A stretch of DNA of 13,162 nucleotides from the NCBI GenBank assembly GCA_020056025.1, contig JAGVIO010000091.1, positions 1 to 13,162 on the forward strand, read 5' to 3'. The first letter of the stretch is position 1; each line of letters starts with the position of its first letter. Below the pieces are notes generated by a model. That model was given only the letters and a program-made list of their open reading frames with translations, did no database searches and was not told the origin of the DNA. Shown one piece after another: positions 5,720 to 12,662 of the stretch. Both the position numbers and the translations under genes were made by a program. Source of the DNA: an archaeon (GTDB taxonomy: Archaea; Nanobdellota; Nanobdellia; Woesearchaeales; WJKL01).

Positions 5720-5783
5720 TTATCTACCTCTTTTATGAGAATGTTAGTTCGCATCTTTATTAAGTTTTCCCTTTGAGCTAAAT

Positions 5784-5792
5784 TTTTTAAAT
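5784..5792 (+). promoter_or_regulatory. TATA box of the tandem HIT gene
   Basis: TTTTTAAAT about 26 bp before the ATG at 5814, with no SD, so the transcript is probably leaderless. It lies in the 94-nt gap facing the divergent PfkB gene. Confidence 0.5.
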
Positions 5793-5813
5793 AGCAGCAT
5801 ATTTACCTGTATT

Positions 5814-6881
5814 ATGATAACAATAACACCTGAAATAAAAGCTCAATTAGATGAGCAGAAGAAGCAGTGCGTATTCTGCAAGATCATCAATGGAGAGATG
5901 GAGACAAACAAAGTCTATGAAGACAAAATTATGTTTGGAACTTTAGACATCAATCCTGCAATCGAAGGCCATATGCTTATGATGCCGAAAGAGCATTATC
6001 CTATTCTTCCTTATGTGCAGCAAAAGGATTTTGAGCATATCTTCGGCAATCTTCCAAAAATAGTCAATGCATTGAAAAAAGCAATGCTTGCAACAGGAGC
6101 AACTGTCTTTATTGCAAACGGCGGTGTTGCAGGACAGCAATCCCCTCATTTCCTGATACATCTGCTGCCAAGAGAAAAAGGCGACAAGCATTATCTGTAT
6201 CTTTTTGACAAAAAGAAAAAGCTCGACGCAGAGAAAGCAAAGCAGACAACCGATATGCTTGTCCAGGGCTTGCCTGGATTTATTCACAGTGATCTCAAGA
6301 CAAAGCCAATTCAGGCAAAAACAGCTGAATTCCTTTCAGGCATAAAGTCAGAGCAGAAAGTGCTTTATGAAGATGACAAAGTGCTTTGCGTTATATATGG
6401 GCATGCGCAGTGCATAGGCCATATCGCGATATATTCCCAGAAAGAAGAGCATTTGTTTGAGAAGCTTGACAATGATTCTGCAGCCCATATATTCAGGATT
6501 GCTTCATTGTGCTCATCTGCTGTGTTTAATGCGATGAAATCCCAGGGAACAAACATAATTCTCAAGACAGGTATTTCAGATGACAATCCAGACGGAAGAT
6601 TATGCATCCATATCATTCCAAGGTTTGAGAATGATGAACTGAAGCTCATGTGGGAGCCTGGCAAAAAAGGAGACCTGAAAAAGATTGCTTCAAAGCTCAA
6701 GGATGAGATGTCTTATGTCGAATATGAGCTGAAAGAGAAAAAGGAAACAAAGCCAAAATACGATCTTGACAAGGCAGAGAGAATGGTAAAATTAAGCAGC
6801 AAGGAAGAGCATAAGCCTGCTCATGAGCCAGAAGAGCTGGATGAGATAAAAAAGGCAATAAACAGGCTCAGAAATGCTTAA
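5814..6881 (+). CDS. Tandem HIT-domain protein with degenerate active sites
   Basis: A 355-aa protein with two HIT (histidine triad) units and a charged helical tail. Unit 1 (about 17-125) has the C19-x2-C22 zinc pair and a conserved EGHMLMMPKEH loop. Its triad, normally HxHxH before xxPR, reads H112-F-L114-I-H116, so the middle nucleophile His is Leu. Unit 2 (about 180-285) reads R262-L-C264-I-H266 before IIPR: only the last His is left and Cys sits at the nucleophile position. Active HIT proteins are homodimeric nucleotide hydrolases or transferases; here two units in one chain mimic the dimer. Residues 285-355 are Lys/Glu-rich and likely coiled. Nucleotide binding without hydrolysis is my inference. 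Confidence 0.85.
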   Translation: MITITPEIKAQLDEQKKQCVFCKIINGEMETNKVYEDKIMFGTLDINPAIEGHMLMMPKEHYPILPYVQQKDFEHIFGNLPKIVNALKKAMLATGATVFIANGGVAGQQSPHFLIHLLPREKGDKHYLYLFDKKKKLDAEKAKQTTDMLVQGLPGFIHSDLKTKPIQAKTAEFLSGIKSEQKVLYEDDKVLCVIYGHAQCIGHIAIYSQKEEHLFEKLDNDSAAHIFRIASLCSSAVFNAMKSQGTNIILKTGISDDNPDGRLCIHIIPRFENDELKLMWEPGKKGDLKKIASKLKDEMSYVEYELKEKKETKPKYDLDKAERMVKLSSKEEHKPAHEPEELDEIKKAINRLRNA

Positions 6882-6882
6882 A

Positions 6883-6890
6883 TTTAAATA
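6883..6890 (+). promoter_or_regulatory. TATA box of the 57-aa gene
   Basis: TTTAAATA immediately after the HIT stop codon, centred 26-27 bp before the ATG at 6913; this predicts a leaderless transcript. Confidence 0.55.
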
Positions 6891-6912
6891 AAACTTCATC
6901 TTTTCTGCATTT

Positions 6913-7086
6913 ATGGCAGACGAAACTACTGAAAAATTCGTAGCAAACATGCTTAAGAGCGCAAAAGAGAAGAAGACAGTAAATCCCCAGACAAGGTTCG
7001 AAGGTGTGCAGAGTGCAGAGGTTGAAGAGCTCACAAAGAACATTGTCCAGGCAGAAGCAAGGAAAAAGATAGCTGCAAGGAAATAG
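6913..7086 (+). CDS. Conserved-looking small charged protein, unknown function
   Basis: A 57-aa protein, rich in Lys, Glu and Ala: MADETTEKFVANMLKSA, then a basic segment KEKKTVNPQTRF, then a helical AEVEELTKNIVQAEARKK. No Cys, no membrane segment, no recognised domain. It lies between the HIT gene (31 nt) and the MFS gene (51 nt) and has its own well-placed TATA box on each side, so it is probably a separate leaderless transcript. Coding is supported by the promoter distance, the neighbouring strand and a clean reading frame ending in AARK-TAG. It has the composition of a small nucleic-acid- or ribosome-associated protein, but that is a guess; it does not look like a histone. Confidence 0.7.
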   Translation: MADETTEKFVANMLKSAKEKKTVNPQTRFEGVQSAEVEELTKNIVQAEARKKIAARK

Positions 7087-7106
7087 GCCTTAAGCAACGC
7101 ATTAAA

Positions 7107-7114
7107 TTTATAAA
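7107..7114 (+). promoter_or_regulatory. TATA box of the MFS transporter gene
   Basis: TTTATAAA centred 27 bp before the ATG at 7138; no SD, leaderless transcript predicted. Confidence 0.6.
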
Positions 7115-7137
7115 CTTCTTTCTTTAATTTTATTTAT

Positions 7138-8571
7138 ATGGCTAAAAAGATGGTGGCAGAACAGAAAAAAGACATTGACAAAAAGATAAAGAAAAGTCTT
7201 TTCTATTCAATTGTGGATGGAAGTTTTTGGTCAGTGATGTATGGGATTGGAGAGAACTATCTTTCTGCTTTTGCTGTGTTCCTGAAAGCATCAAACTTCC
7301 AGATAGGATTGTTGTCTTCATTGCCGTTATTGCTTGGCTCTTTGCTGCAGTATTTCTCGACCAGGCTTACTGGATTGTTTGGCTCAAGAAAGAGATTTGT
7401 TGTATTGTCTGCGTTTATCCAGGCACTGACATGGCTCCCTATGCTTGCAGCATATTATTTTGGCAAAATGAGCGCATGGATGCTGATATTTTTTGCAGTT
7501 GTCTATTATGCGTCTGGAATGATAGCAAGCCCTGCATGGAACAGCTGGATAGGCGATCTGGTGAATCCAAAAGACAGAGGCAGATACTTCGGCAAGAGAA
7601 GCAGGATATCAGGAATAATCATACTGTTCTCAATCATAGGCGGAGGAATTGTGCTTGACTTATTCAAGGACGGACAAGATAGGCAATTCCTTGGCTTTGC
7701 TGCATTGTTCATTGTGGCGCTGATTGCAAGGCTCATGTCAACACTTTTCCTTTCAAAAAAATACGAGCCAGAATATAAGGACGGGAGCAATGACGGAGTT
7801 ACATTTGTCTCGTTCATCAGGCACATCAAAGAGAACAATTACGGATTGTTTGTTTTGTTTATGACGCTGATGAACTTTGCAGTGTATGTAGCATCTCCTT
7901 TTTTCACAGCCTATCTGCTGTATGACCTGAGATTAAGCTATTTTGCCTATATGATACTGACAGCAGCATCTTTTATCACAAGATATCTTGCGCTTCCTGT
8001 ATGGGGCAAGCTATCAGACAAGTATGGAAACAAGATAATAATGACATTATGCAGCTATATGATCGGAATATTGCCATTGACATGGCTGTTTTCCACAAAT
8101 GTATATTATCTTTTCTGCGTGCAGCTGTTTTCAGGCATTATCTGGGGAGGTTTTGAGCTGACTACATTCAATTTTGTGCTTGACACAACAGCTCCTGATA
8201 AAAGGACAAAATATGTCTCTTACTATAACATGATAAACGGAGTTATGATATTCCTCGGAACACTTGCAGGAACAGCTGTCATAAAGTTCGATGGATTTTT
8301 CATTTCACAATTTTTATGGTCCCAATATTATCTTGCATTCATCGTTTCAGGAGTATTAAGGATTGTAATGTCTGCTTTTGTGCTTTCCAAAGTCAAGGAA
8401 GTAAGAAAAGTAGGAAAGATCGGATATGAGAAAATATTCGGCAAAGCAGTGCATATGATAATGACAGAGAGCATGCATACTGCAAAAGGCCTTATATTCT
8501 ATCCTGTAAGGCTGACAGGCAACCTTAACCACAACAGCATGATAAGCAACAAGTTTGGAAAAATAAAATAG
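7138..8571 (+). CDS. Major facilitator superfamily transporter
   Basis: A 477-aa integral membrane protein with about 12 hydrophobic segments. After a basic cytoplasmic N-terminus (about 1-22), the first half contains a motif-A-like loop (TGLFGSRKR) between helices 2 and 3 and the ASPAWNSWIGDLVNPKDRGRYFGKRSR block around residues 130-156, typical of a broad prokaryotic MFS group of unknown substrate. The second half has GKLSDKYGNK, the equivalent loop. It is a proton- or solute-gradient-driven transporter by family; the substrate cannot be predicted. The C-terminal 50 residues are basic and cytoplasmic. It has its own TATA box. Its stop codon (8569-8571) is directly followed by the TATA-like box of the tRNA gene. 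Confidence 0.88.
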   Translation: MAKKMVAEQKKDIDKKIKKSLFYSIVDGSFWSVMYGIGENYLSAFAVFLKASNFQIGLLSSLPLLLGSLLQYFSTRLTGLFGSRKRFVVLSAFIQALTWLPMLAAYYFGKMSAWMLIFFAVVYYASGMIASPAWNSWIGDLVNPKDRGRYFGKRSRISGIIILFSIIGGGIVLDLFKDGQDRQFLGFAALFIVALIARLMSTLFLSKKYEPEYKDGSNDGVTFVSFIRHIKENNYGLFVLFMTLMNFAVYVASPFFTAYLLYDLRLSYFAYMILTAASFITRYLALPVWGKLSDKYGNKIIMTLCSYMIGILPLTWLFSTNVYYLFCVQLFSGIIWGGFELTTFNFVLDTTAPDKRTKYVSYYNMINGVMIFLGTLAGTAVIKFDGFFISQFLWSQYYLAFIVSGVLRIVMSAFVLSKVKEVRKVGKIGYEKIFGKAVHMIMTESMHTAKGLIFYPVRLTGNLNHNSMISNKFGKIK

Positions 8572-8572
8572 G

Positions 8573-8580
8573 TTTAAAAA
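8573..8580 (+). promoter_or_regulatory. TATA box of the tRNA-Ser gene
   Basis: TTTAAAAA directly after the MFS stop codon, about 29 bp before the first base of the tRNA, the expected archaeal spacing. Confidence 0.5.
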
Positions 8581-8605
8581 CTCAGGATATTTCTTTTTCT
8601 GTATT

Positions 8606-8703
8606 GCCGCGGTCGCATAATCCGGTAGTGCGGATGCCTCGAAATTTAATTGCAAGAGAGCATCTGGGCCTAGCCCTTCTCGGTTCAAATCCGAGCCACG
8701 GCG
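8606..8703 (+). tRNA. tRNA-Ser(CGA) with a 15-nt intron
   Basis: Acceptor GCCGCGG 8606-8612 pairs CCACGGC 8696-8702 with one C.A mismatch (8610/8698). D-stem GCA/TGC (8615-8617, 8629-8631) has the loop GG. Anticodon stem GATGC 8633-8637 pairs GCATC 8660-8664. Variable arm GGGC 8666-8669 pairs GCCC 8673-8676. T-arm CTCGG-TTCAAAT-CCGAG spans 8679-8695. The long variable arm plus discriminator G8703 indicate serine. The anticodon is C8640-G-A8642. The intron 8644-8658 sits after position 37; 3-nt bulges at 8642-8644 and 8657-8659 flank a 4-bp core (8638-8641 with 8653-8656, one C.A mismatch), the bulge-helix-bulge used by archaeal splicing endonuclease. CCA is not encoded. The mature length is 83 nt. 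Confidence 0.92.
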
Positions 8704-8722
8704 TTTAACAGCAAAAAACAGC

Positions 8723-8860
8723 TTATTTGCAGGGATTCAGTGCTGCAATCGGAATAATACCTTTTGCTATAAGATACATCGCCAGTGCTCCAACCAAGAA
8801 TCCAATAACAATTGCTCCAACCGGATGATGTATCCATGCTTTTCTGTTCATTTTCATCAT
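8723..8860 (-). CDS. Single-span 45-aa membrane protein, unknown function
   Basis: A 45-aa protein: basic, aromatic N-terminus (MMKMNRKAWIHHP), one hydrophobic helix at about 14-33 (VGAIVIGFLVGALAMYLIAK), then GIIPIAALNPCK. The SD AAGGTGAT lies 3 nt before the first ATG, and a TATA-like ATATTTATATT lies near 8908-8918, so expression signals are complete. The sequence is too organised (positive-inside N-terminus, helix of right length, clean stop) to be noise. The call is a small tail- or signal-anchored protein; the HHP and single C44 could bind metal. It ends 19 nt from the end of the convergent tRNA gene. No family recognised. Confidence 0.72.
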   Translation of the reverse strand: MMKMNRKAWIHHPVGAIVIGFLVGALAMYLIAKGIIPIAALNPCK

Positions 8861-8939
8861 ATATCACCTTTTTTGATTGTTATGAATCTGTCAATATCTA
8901 TCTTTAATATAAATATTACTATTTTTTAATGCTCTGGCA

Positions 8940-9596
8940 TCATTTCTTTACAGCATAAGCGATGAAGGCAGAGCCGAGCATGTATTCATTCACTTCAATG
9001 TTTCCGAAAACAGCTTCAATATCCTTAATCAGATTTTTTCTCTGGTAGCTCTTTGACCATCTTAGTATGCGCAATGCAGGATTCAGGAATCTCCATGCCC
9101 CTGAAAAGTCTTTGCCGTCGAGCACTATCAGTTTCCCTCCTTTTTTCAGGAAACTTTTGCATTTCCTCAGTGCAGAAATATGGTCTGGAATTGCAGAAAG
9201 GCCTATGAAAGAGATTATTATGTCAACAGAATTTTGCTTTAGCCTGAGCCTTGCTGCATCCGCCTTAATAATCTCGACATTCTGCCAGTTTTTCCTTTTT
9301 ACAAGTTTTCTGCACTGCTCAATCATCTCTTTGACATAATCAACTGCAATCAGCTTTCCTTCAGGGCCTATCTTTTTTTCAATCCTTTTGAACATTATTC
9401 CAGGCCCGCATGCCAGATCCACAACAGTCTGGCTTTCAAAAAGAAGATCAGCAGCCTGTTTCCTGAGATAAGAACCAAATCCAAAGAAAGAAACACCTAA
9501 TTTGTATGCAAGAAGAGATTTTCCCCAGTAGGAATACACCTCTTTAACTGTCTTTAATGAGTAACTTTTATGCATGAAAGAAGATATATCACTCAT
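8940..9596 (-). CDS. Class I SAM-dependent methyltransferase
   Basis: A 218-aa protein of Rossmann methyltransferase type: motif I VVDLACGPG (58-66), the acidic ribose-binding end of strand 2 AVDY (84-87), motif II region KADAARLRLKQNSVDIIIS (about 111-129) and motif III FLKKGGKLIVLDG. The layout resembles the UbiE/COQ5 group, which methylates quinones or other small molecules, but specificity is not readable. An N-terminal helical cap (1-55) probably covers the substrate. It starts 6 nt after the PIN-like gene's stop codon, so both are read from the divergent promoter near 10502. Confidence 0.87.
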   Translation of the reverse strand: MSDISSFMHKSYSLKTVKEVYSYWGKSLLAYKLGVSFFGFGSYLRKQAADLLFESQTVVDLACGPGIMFKRIEKKIGPEGKLIAVDYVKEMIEQCRKLVKRKNWQNVEIIKADAARLRLKQNSVDIIISFIGLSAIPDHISALRKCKSFLKKGGKLIVLDGKDFSGAWRFLNPALRILRWSKSYQRKNLIKDIEAVFGNIEVNEYMLGSAFIAYAVKK

Positions 9597-9602
9597 CTTT
9601 AT

Positions 9603-10475
9603 TTAGTTTTTGTTTTGGAACTGGAATATAAGCTCTTTGTAAGGCAATTCATTCTCATCCTTTCTTGGCAGGCTGGCTGTATCAAAAATAAGCCCTATCT
9701 CCAGCATGTGCTCTCTTCCAAAAAGATATGTGTCTCCGCCTGGCTGAAGCCTGAATATCCTTGTTTCTGAAAATAAATGTTTCAGAATCTTCTCAACATG
9801 GTCATCATCGCTGACTATTGCAACCCGGCTGCCATTGTATGCTTTCTCATAAGCAAAAACAACAAGCCTTTCATCAGTGTCCCTTTCGCCAGGATTCTTG
9901 ATTTGCGCATCATACACAATGTTCTTCACTGCTTCAACAAAAGCTTCATTTTCTGCAGCAGCTGTCTGCTTGGATTCCAGAATATTAAGCAAGTCATTCG
10001 CCTTGTTTGCATAAACAGCCAAAGCCCGGACACATTTTTTCAGGTGTTCCTCATCATCTGGCCTTATCTTTTCATAAGCAATTGACCTTCTTCTTCTTGT
10101 GCAAGAACTGTGGAAATTTTTTCTGTGGTTGATTCTGGTATGTACCTTGCCAATGTTGTATTTCCTTTTCTCAAAATTGGACTTGTGCGAGTGAGATATC
10201 TTGTTAAGCTTCCATGAATATTTTCCGTATTCTTCTGCCACAGCAGGAAGGATTATTATGTTGTCATGCTCACGCAGATATTCTGCTGCTGCAACAAGAT
10301 ATTCTATTTCATTGATGATCGGACTGTAAGATTTTGTGCTCAATTTTCCGTCCATATGCACTATGCTTTTGATCAGATTGCCTGAATACTTTGTGCCTAA
10401 TGAATTTGTGTCTAGCAAAACAAAGTCATTGCTTCTTGCAATCTCTTCCAGGCGCCAGCTAAATTGTTCAGACAT
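9603..10475 (-). CDS. PIN-like nuclease domain protein with a basic insert
   Basis: A 290-aa protein. The start of a PIN fold is seen in FVLLDTNSLG (18-27, D22); further acidic residues at E81/E82, D199/D201 and the SDDDH cluster (222-226) fit the metal-dependent RNase core. Residues 91-133 form a His/Arg/Lys-rich stretch (HSHKSNFEKRK to CTRRRR) that looks like a nucleic-acid-binding insertion. It is larger than a VapC toxin (about 130 aa) and has no antitoxin next to it, so a housekeeping RNA-processing or surveillance role is more likely than toxin activity; that is inference. A leaderless start is expected from the shared TATA box 27 bp upstream. It is co-transcribed with the methyltransferase. 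Confidence 0.72.
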   Translation of the reverse strand: MSEQFSWRLEEIARSNDFVLLDTNSLGTKYSGNLIKSIVHMDGKLSTKSYSPIINEIEYLVAAAEYLREHDNIIILPAVAEEYGKYSWKLNKISHSHKSNFEKRKYNIGKVHTRINHRKNFHSSCTRRRRSIAYEKIRPDDEEHLKKCVRALAVYANKANDLLNILESKQTAAAENEAFVEAVKNIVYDAQIKNPGERDTDERLVVFAYEKAYNGSRVAIVSDDDHVEKILKHLFSETRIFRLQPGGDTYLFGREHMLEIGLIFDTASLPRKDENELPYKELIFQFQNKN

Positions 10476-10497
10476 ATGCCTGCTTAAAAACCGTATG

Positions 10498-10507
10498 ATT
10501 TATAAAT
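10498..10507. promoter_or_regulatory. Palindromic TATA box shared by the divergent PIN and MetRS genes
   Basis: ATTTATAAAT is a perfect 10-bp palindrome centred at 10502.5. The MetRS ATG (10529) is 26.5 bp away on one side and the PIN-gene ATG (10475) 27.5 bp away on the other. One box can thus set leaderless starts in both directions. No other TATA candidate fits either gene better. Confidence 0.65.
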
Positions 10508-10528
10508 TTAAGGTTTAATTGGAGTATA

Positions 10529-12016
10529 ATGGCAAAGAAAAAGTTTTATATAACAACAGCAATAGATTATCCCAATGCGCGGCCTCATCTCGGCCATGCT
10601 CTTGAGAAAGTGCAGGCAGACGCAATTGCAAGGTTCCAAAGGCTGCAGGGCAAGGATGTTTTCTTCCAGACAGGCACTGATGAGCACGGAACAAAGATAT
10701 GGCGTGCTGCTGAAGCTGCAAAAAAGCCTGTTGAAGAGTTTTTGGATGAACAGGTTGCTGTTTTCAAGGAGCTGTGCAAGAAATTGAACATATCCTATGA
10801 TTATTTCATCCGGACAACTGACCAGAAAATACATTATCCTGGTGTCATAAAATTATGGAATGAATTGGTGAAGTCAGGAGACATATTCAAGCAGACATAT
10901 ACAGGCCTTTACTGTATTGGCTGCGAAGCATTCAAGACAGAGAAAGAACTGGTTAATGGTAAATGTCCTGATCATCCGACAAGGCAGATTGAGGAAGTTG
11001 AGGAAGAGAATTATTTCTTCAAGCTTTCAAAATACAAGGAGCAGATAATCAGCAAGATAAAATCAGATGAATTTAGAGTTAGCCCTGATGTCAGGAAGCA
11101 TGAGATCCTTGCATTCCTTGAGAATGCAAAAGATATAAGCTTTTCTCGCCCAAAAACCTCATTGCCATGGGGAATCCCTGTACCAGGAGATGACAGGCAA
11201 GTCATGTATGTCTGGTGCGATGCACTTTCAAATTATATTACAGGCATAGGCTACGGAAGGGATGAAGAAAACTTTGAAAAGCTTTGGCCTGCTGATGTTC
11301 ATGTGATTGGAAAAGATATCTTAAGATTCCATGCTGCTTTCTGGCCTGCGATGCTCTTGTCTGCCAAAATAAAACTGCCGAAAGAATTGTTTGTCCATGG
11401 ATGGATACTTTCAAAAGGAGCAAAGATGGGCAAGTCAACAGGAAATGTCTTAGACCCTTTTGCGCAGATAGAAAAATATGGAGTTGACCCATTCAGGTTC
11501 TATATTCTCGGAGCAATGAACATTGACGGAGACGGTGAATATTCAGAAGAGTTGCTGAAAGAAAGAATCAATACTGTCCTTGTTTCAAACCTGTCAAACT
11601 TCTGCTACAGGTCAATGTCTTTTGTCAACAAGAATTATGATTCTGAGATAACAGGCATTGATGAAGACAAGGTTATCGGAGAGGTTGAAGCAAAATTCCC
11701 TGAGATAAAGAAAGCCTATGAAGAGTATGATTTCAAGAAAGCAATTGACATTATAATGGAAGTGTCTGCACTGGGAAATGCCTATTTCCAGAAAAAAGAG
11801 CCATGGAAAAATCCGGCAGAATCAGCAGATGTGCTTGGAACCTGCATGAATATAATCAAAAACCTGGCTATTCTATGCGAGCCTATGATGCCTGAATTCT
11901 CTGAGAAGCTGAAGAAGCAGCTGAAAATTAAAAAATTATCCTGGGATGAGCTTGGCTTTGATTTGAAGAAGCACAGGATAGGAACAGCTGAGATTCTGTT
12001 TATGAAGATAAAGTAA
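10529..12016 (+). CDS. metG: Methionyl-tRNA synthetase, bacterial-type short form
   Basis: A 495-aa class I synthetase that charges tRNA-Met in the cytoplasm. Signatures: HLGH (20-23, the HIGH motif), the methionine-pocket and GTDEHG region (48-54), a single zinc knuckle C129-x2-C132 with C146/H149, WGIPVPGD (214-221), YVWCDALSNY and KMGKS (299-303, the KMSKS loop), then the helical anticodon-binding domain (about 345-495). There is no C-terminal tRNA-binding (EMAP-like) extension. The wording (GLYCIGCEAFKTEKELVNGKCPDH and WGIPVP) follows the bacterial Thermus-type enzyme more than the euryarchaeal one, which suggests old transfer. It has a leaderless promoter shared with the PIN gene. Its stop codon abuts that of the convergent vapC gene with no spacer. 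Confidence 0.96.
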   Translation: MAKKKFYITTAIDYPNARPHLGHALEKVQADAIARFQRLQGKDVFFQTGTDEHGTKIWRAAEAAKKPVEEFLDEQVAVFKELCKKLNISYDYFIRTTDQKIHYPGVIKLWNELVKSGDIFKQTYTGLYCIGCEAFKTEKELVNGKCPDHPTRQIEEVEEENYFFKLSKYKEQIISKIKSDEFRVSPDVRKHEILAFLENAKDISFSRPKTSLPWGIPVPGDDRQVMYVWCDALSNYITGIGYGRDEENFEKLWPADVHVIGKDILRFHAAFWPAMLLSAKIKLPKELFVHGWILSKGAKMGKSTGNVLDPFAQIEKYGVDPFRFYILGAMNIDGDGEYSEELLKERINTVLVSNLSNFCYRSMSFVNKNYDSEITGIDEDKVIGEVEAKFPEIKKAYEEYDFKKAIDIIMEVSALGNAYFQKKEPWKNPAESADVLGTCMNIIKNLAILCEPMMPEFSEKLKKQLKIKKLSWDELGFDLKKHRIGTAEILFMKIK

Positions 12017-12403
12017 TCAGTATTCTTCTGCCTTAATGCCTTTTATCCTGGAAAAATGCCTTGCATTCTTTGTGACTATTGTTGTAATGCCTTTGGTTAA
12101 TGCAATTCCTGCTGTAAGGCAGTCAATGTTAGAGATTTCTTTGCCTTCTTTGATAAGGCTTGAAGAAATTTCAGCAGACCTTAAAATGGAATTATCATCC
12201 AAAGGAAGAATATATATGCTTTCAAAAAAAGCAACTGATTCTGTAAATTTTTCTTTTGAGATTCCTTTCAAATACATTCCTCTTATCACTTCATACATAT
12301 TTAATTGTGTAGTGAACAGCTTTATATTGCTCTTTAGAATAGGAAGTGTTTCTTTTTTGCCGTTTAATATGTCAATTAAAAAGGTAGTGTCAAGAAGCTT
12401 CAT
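12017..12403 (-). CDS. vapC: VapC-type PIN-domain RNase toxin
   Basis: A 128-aa protein with PIN acidic residues in order: LLDTTFLID (D5), YEVIRG (E38), NIDCLTAGIA (D94) and TKNARHFSRI (N113 in the fourth position, common in VapC). VapC toxins cut tRNA or rRNA when freed from antitoxin. The start codon overlaps the antitoxin stop (ATGA), the classic coupling of these pairs. The core is complete, with no frameshift, so the toxin looks active. Confidence 0.9.
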   Translation of the reverse strand: MKLLDTTFLIDILNGKKETLPILKSNIKLFTTQLNMYEVIRGMYLKGISKEKFTESVAFFESIYILPLDDNSILRSAEISSSLIKEGKEISNIDCLTAGIALTKGITTIVTKNARHFSRIKGIKAEEY

Positions 12404-12630
12404 TTCAGCCTTTCCTTCATAATTTTAATATCCATTGCTCTTATCCTTTCGAGGTCTTCCTGCATGCCTTCGCCTTCTTTTCCGAGTATCCCGAAAAATT
12501 CAATAGGCTTTCTTGCTTTTTTATTAGACAATACCCTTCTTATCTCATCTGAAAAGCTTTCGTCTTCCAGCTTGTTCCTATGCAAAAGGTCATATGCATC
12601 ATCCATTATAGTTATTGTTTTTGTTGCCAT
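12400..12630 (-). CDS. vapB: VapB-type antitoxin
   Basis: A 76-aa protein (78 aa if the in-frame ATG at 12636 is used). The N-terminal part (MATKTITIMDDAYDLLHRNKLEDESFSDEIRRVL) is a ribbon-helix-helix or DUF217-like DNA-binding dimer domain; the C-terminal charged tail (about 45-76) would wrap the toxin. I prefer the start at 12630: it lies 28 bp from the TATA-like ATTTAAAA (12655-12662), fitting a leaderless transcript, while 12636 is only 22 bp away. It overlaps vapC by 4 nt, and an 18-bp palindrome covers its start codon, suggesting autoregulation. Confidence 0.85.
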   Translation of the reverse strand: MATKTITIMDDAYDLLHRNKLEDESFSDEIRRVLSNKKARKPIEFFGILGKEGEGMQEDLERIRAMDIKIMKERLK

Positions 12631-12645
12631 ACACATATGTGTATG
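12628..12645. promoter_or_regulatory. 18-bp palindrome over the vapB start, likely operator
   Basis: CATACACATATGTGTATG is a perfect palindrome that includes the vapB start codon and probable transcription start. It overlaps the hexamer repeat ATGTGT x3 at 12637-12654, which fills the space to the TATA box. This is the expected position for a VapB or VapBC autorepression site. Confidence 0.6.
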
Positions 12646-12654
12646 TGTATGTGT
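12637..12654. repeat. ATGTGT hexamer repeat (3 units)
   Basis: Three perfect ATGTGT units between the vapB start and its TATA box. Gain or loss of a unit would change box-to-start spacing by 6 bp. Confidence 0.8.
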
Positions 12655-12662
12655 ATTTAAAA
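12655..12662 (-). promoter_or_regulatory. TATA box of vapBC
   Basis: ATTTAAAA on the plus strand (TTTTAAAT on the coding strand), centred about 28 bp before the preferred vapB ATG. Confidence 0.5.

Noticed and set aside
6913..7086. Archaeal histone
   Set aside because: Length is near but the histone-fold pattern and the usual motifs are absent.
8685..8867. 60-aa minus-strand frame overlapping the tRNA end
   Set aside because: It runs into the tRNA gene and lacks signals; the 45-aa membrane protein in another frame has SD, helix and a proper stop.
9603..10475. Toxin of a second toxin-antitoxin system
   Set aside because: Too long for VapC, no small antitoxin gene beside it, and it is co-transcribed with a methyltransferase.
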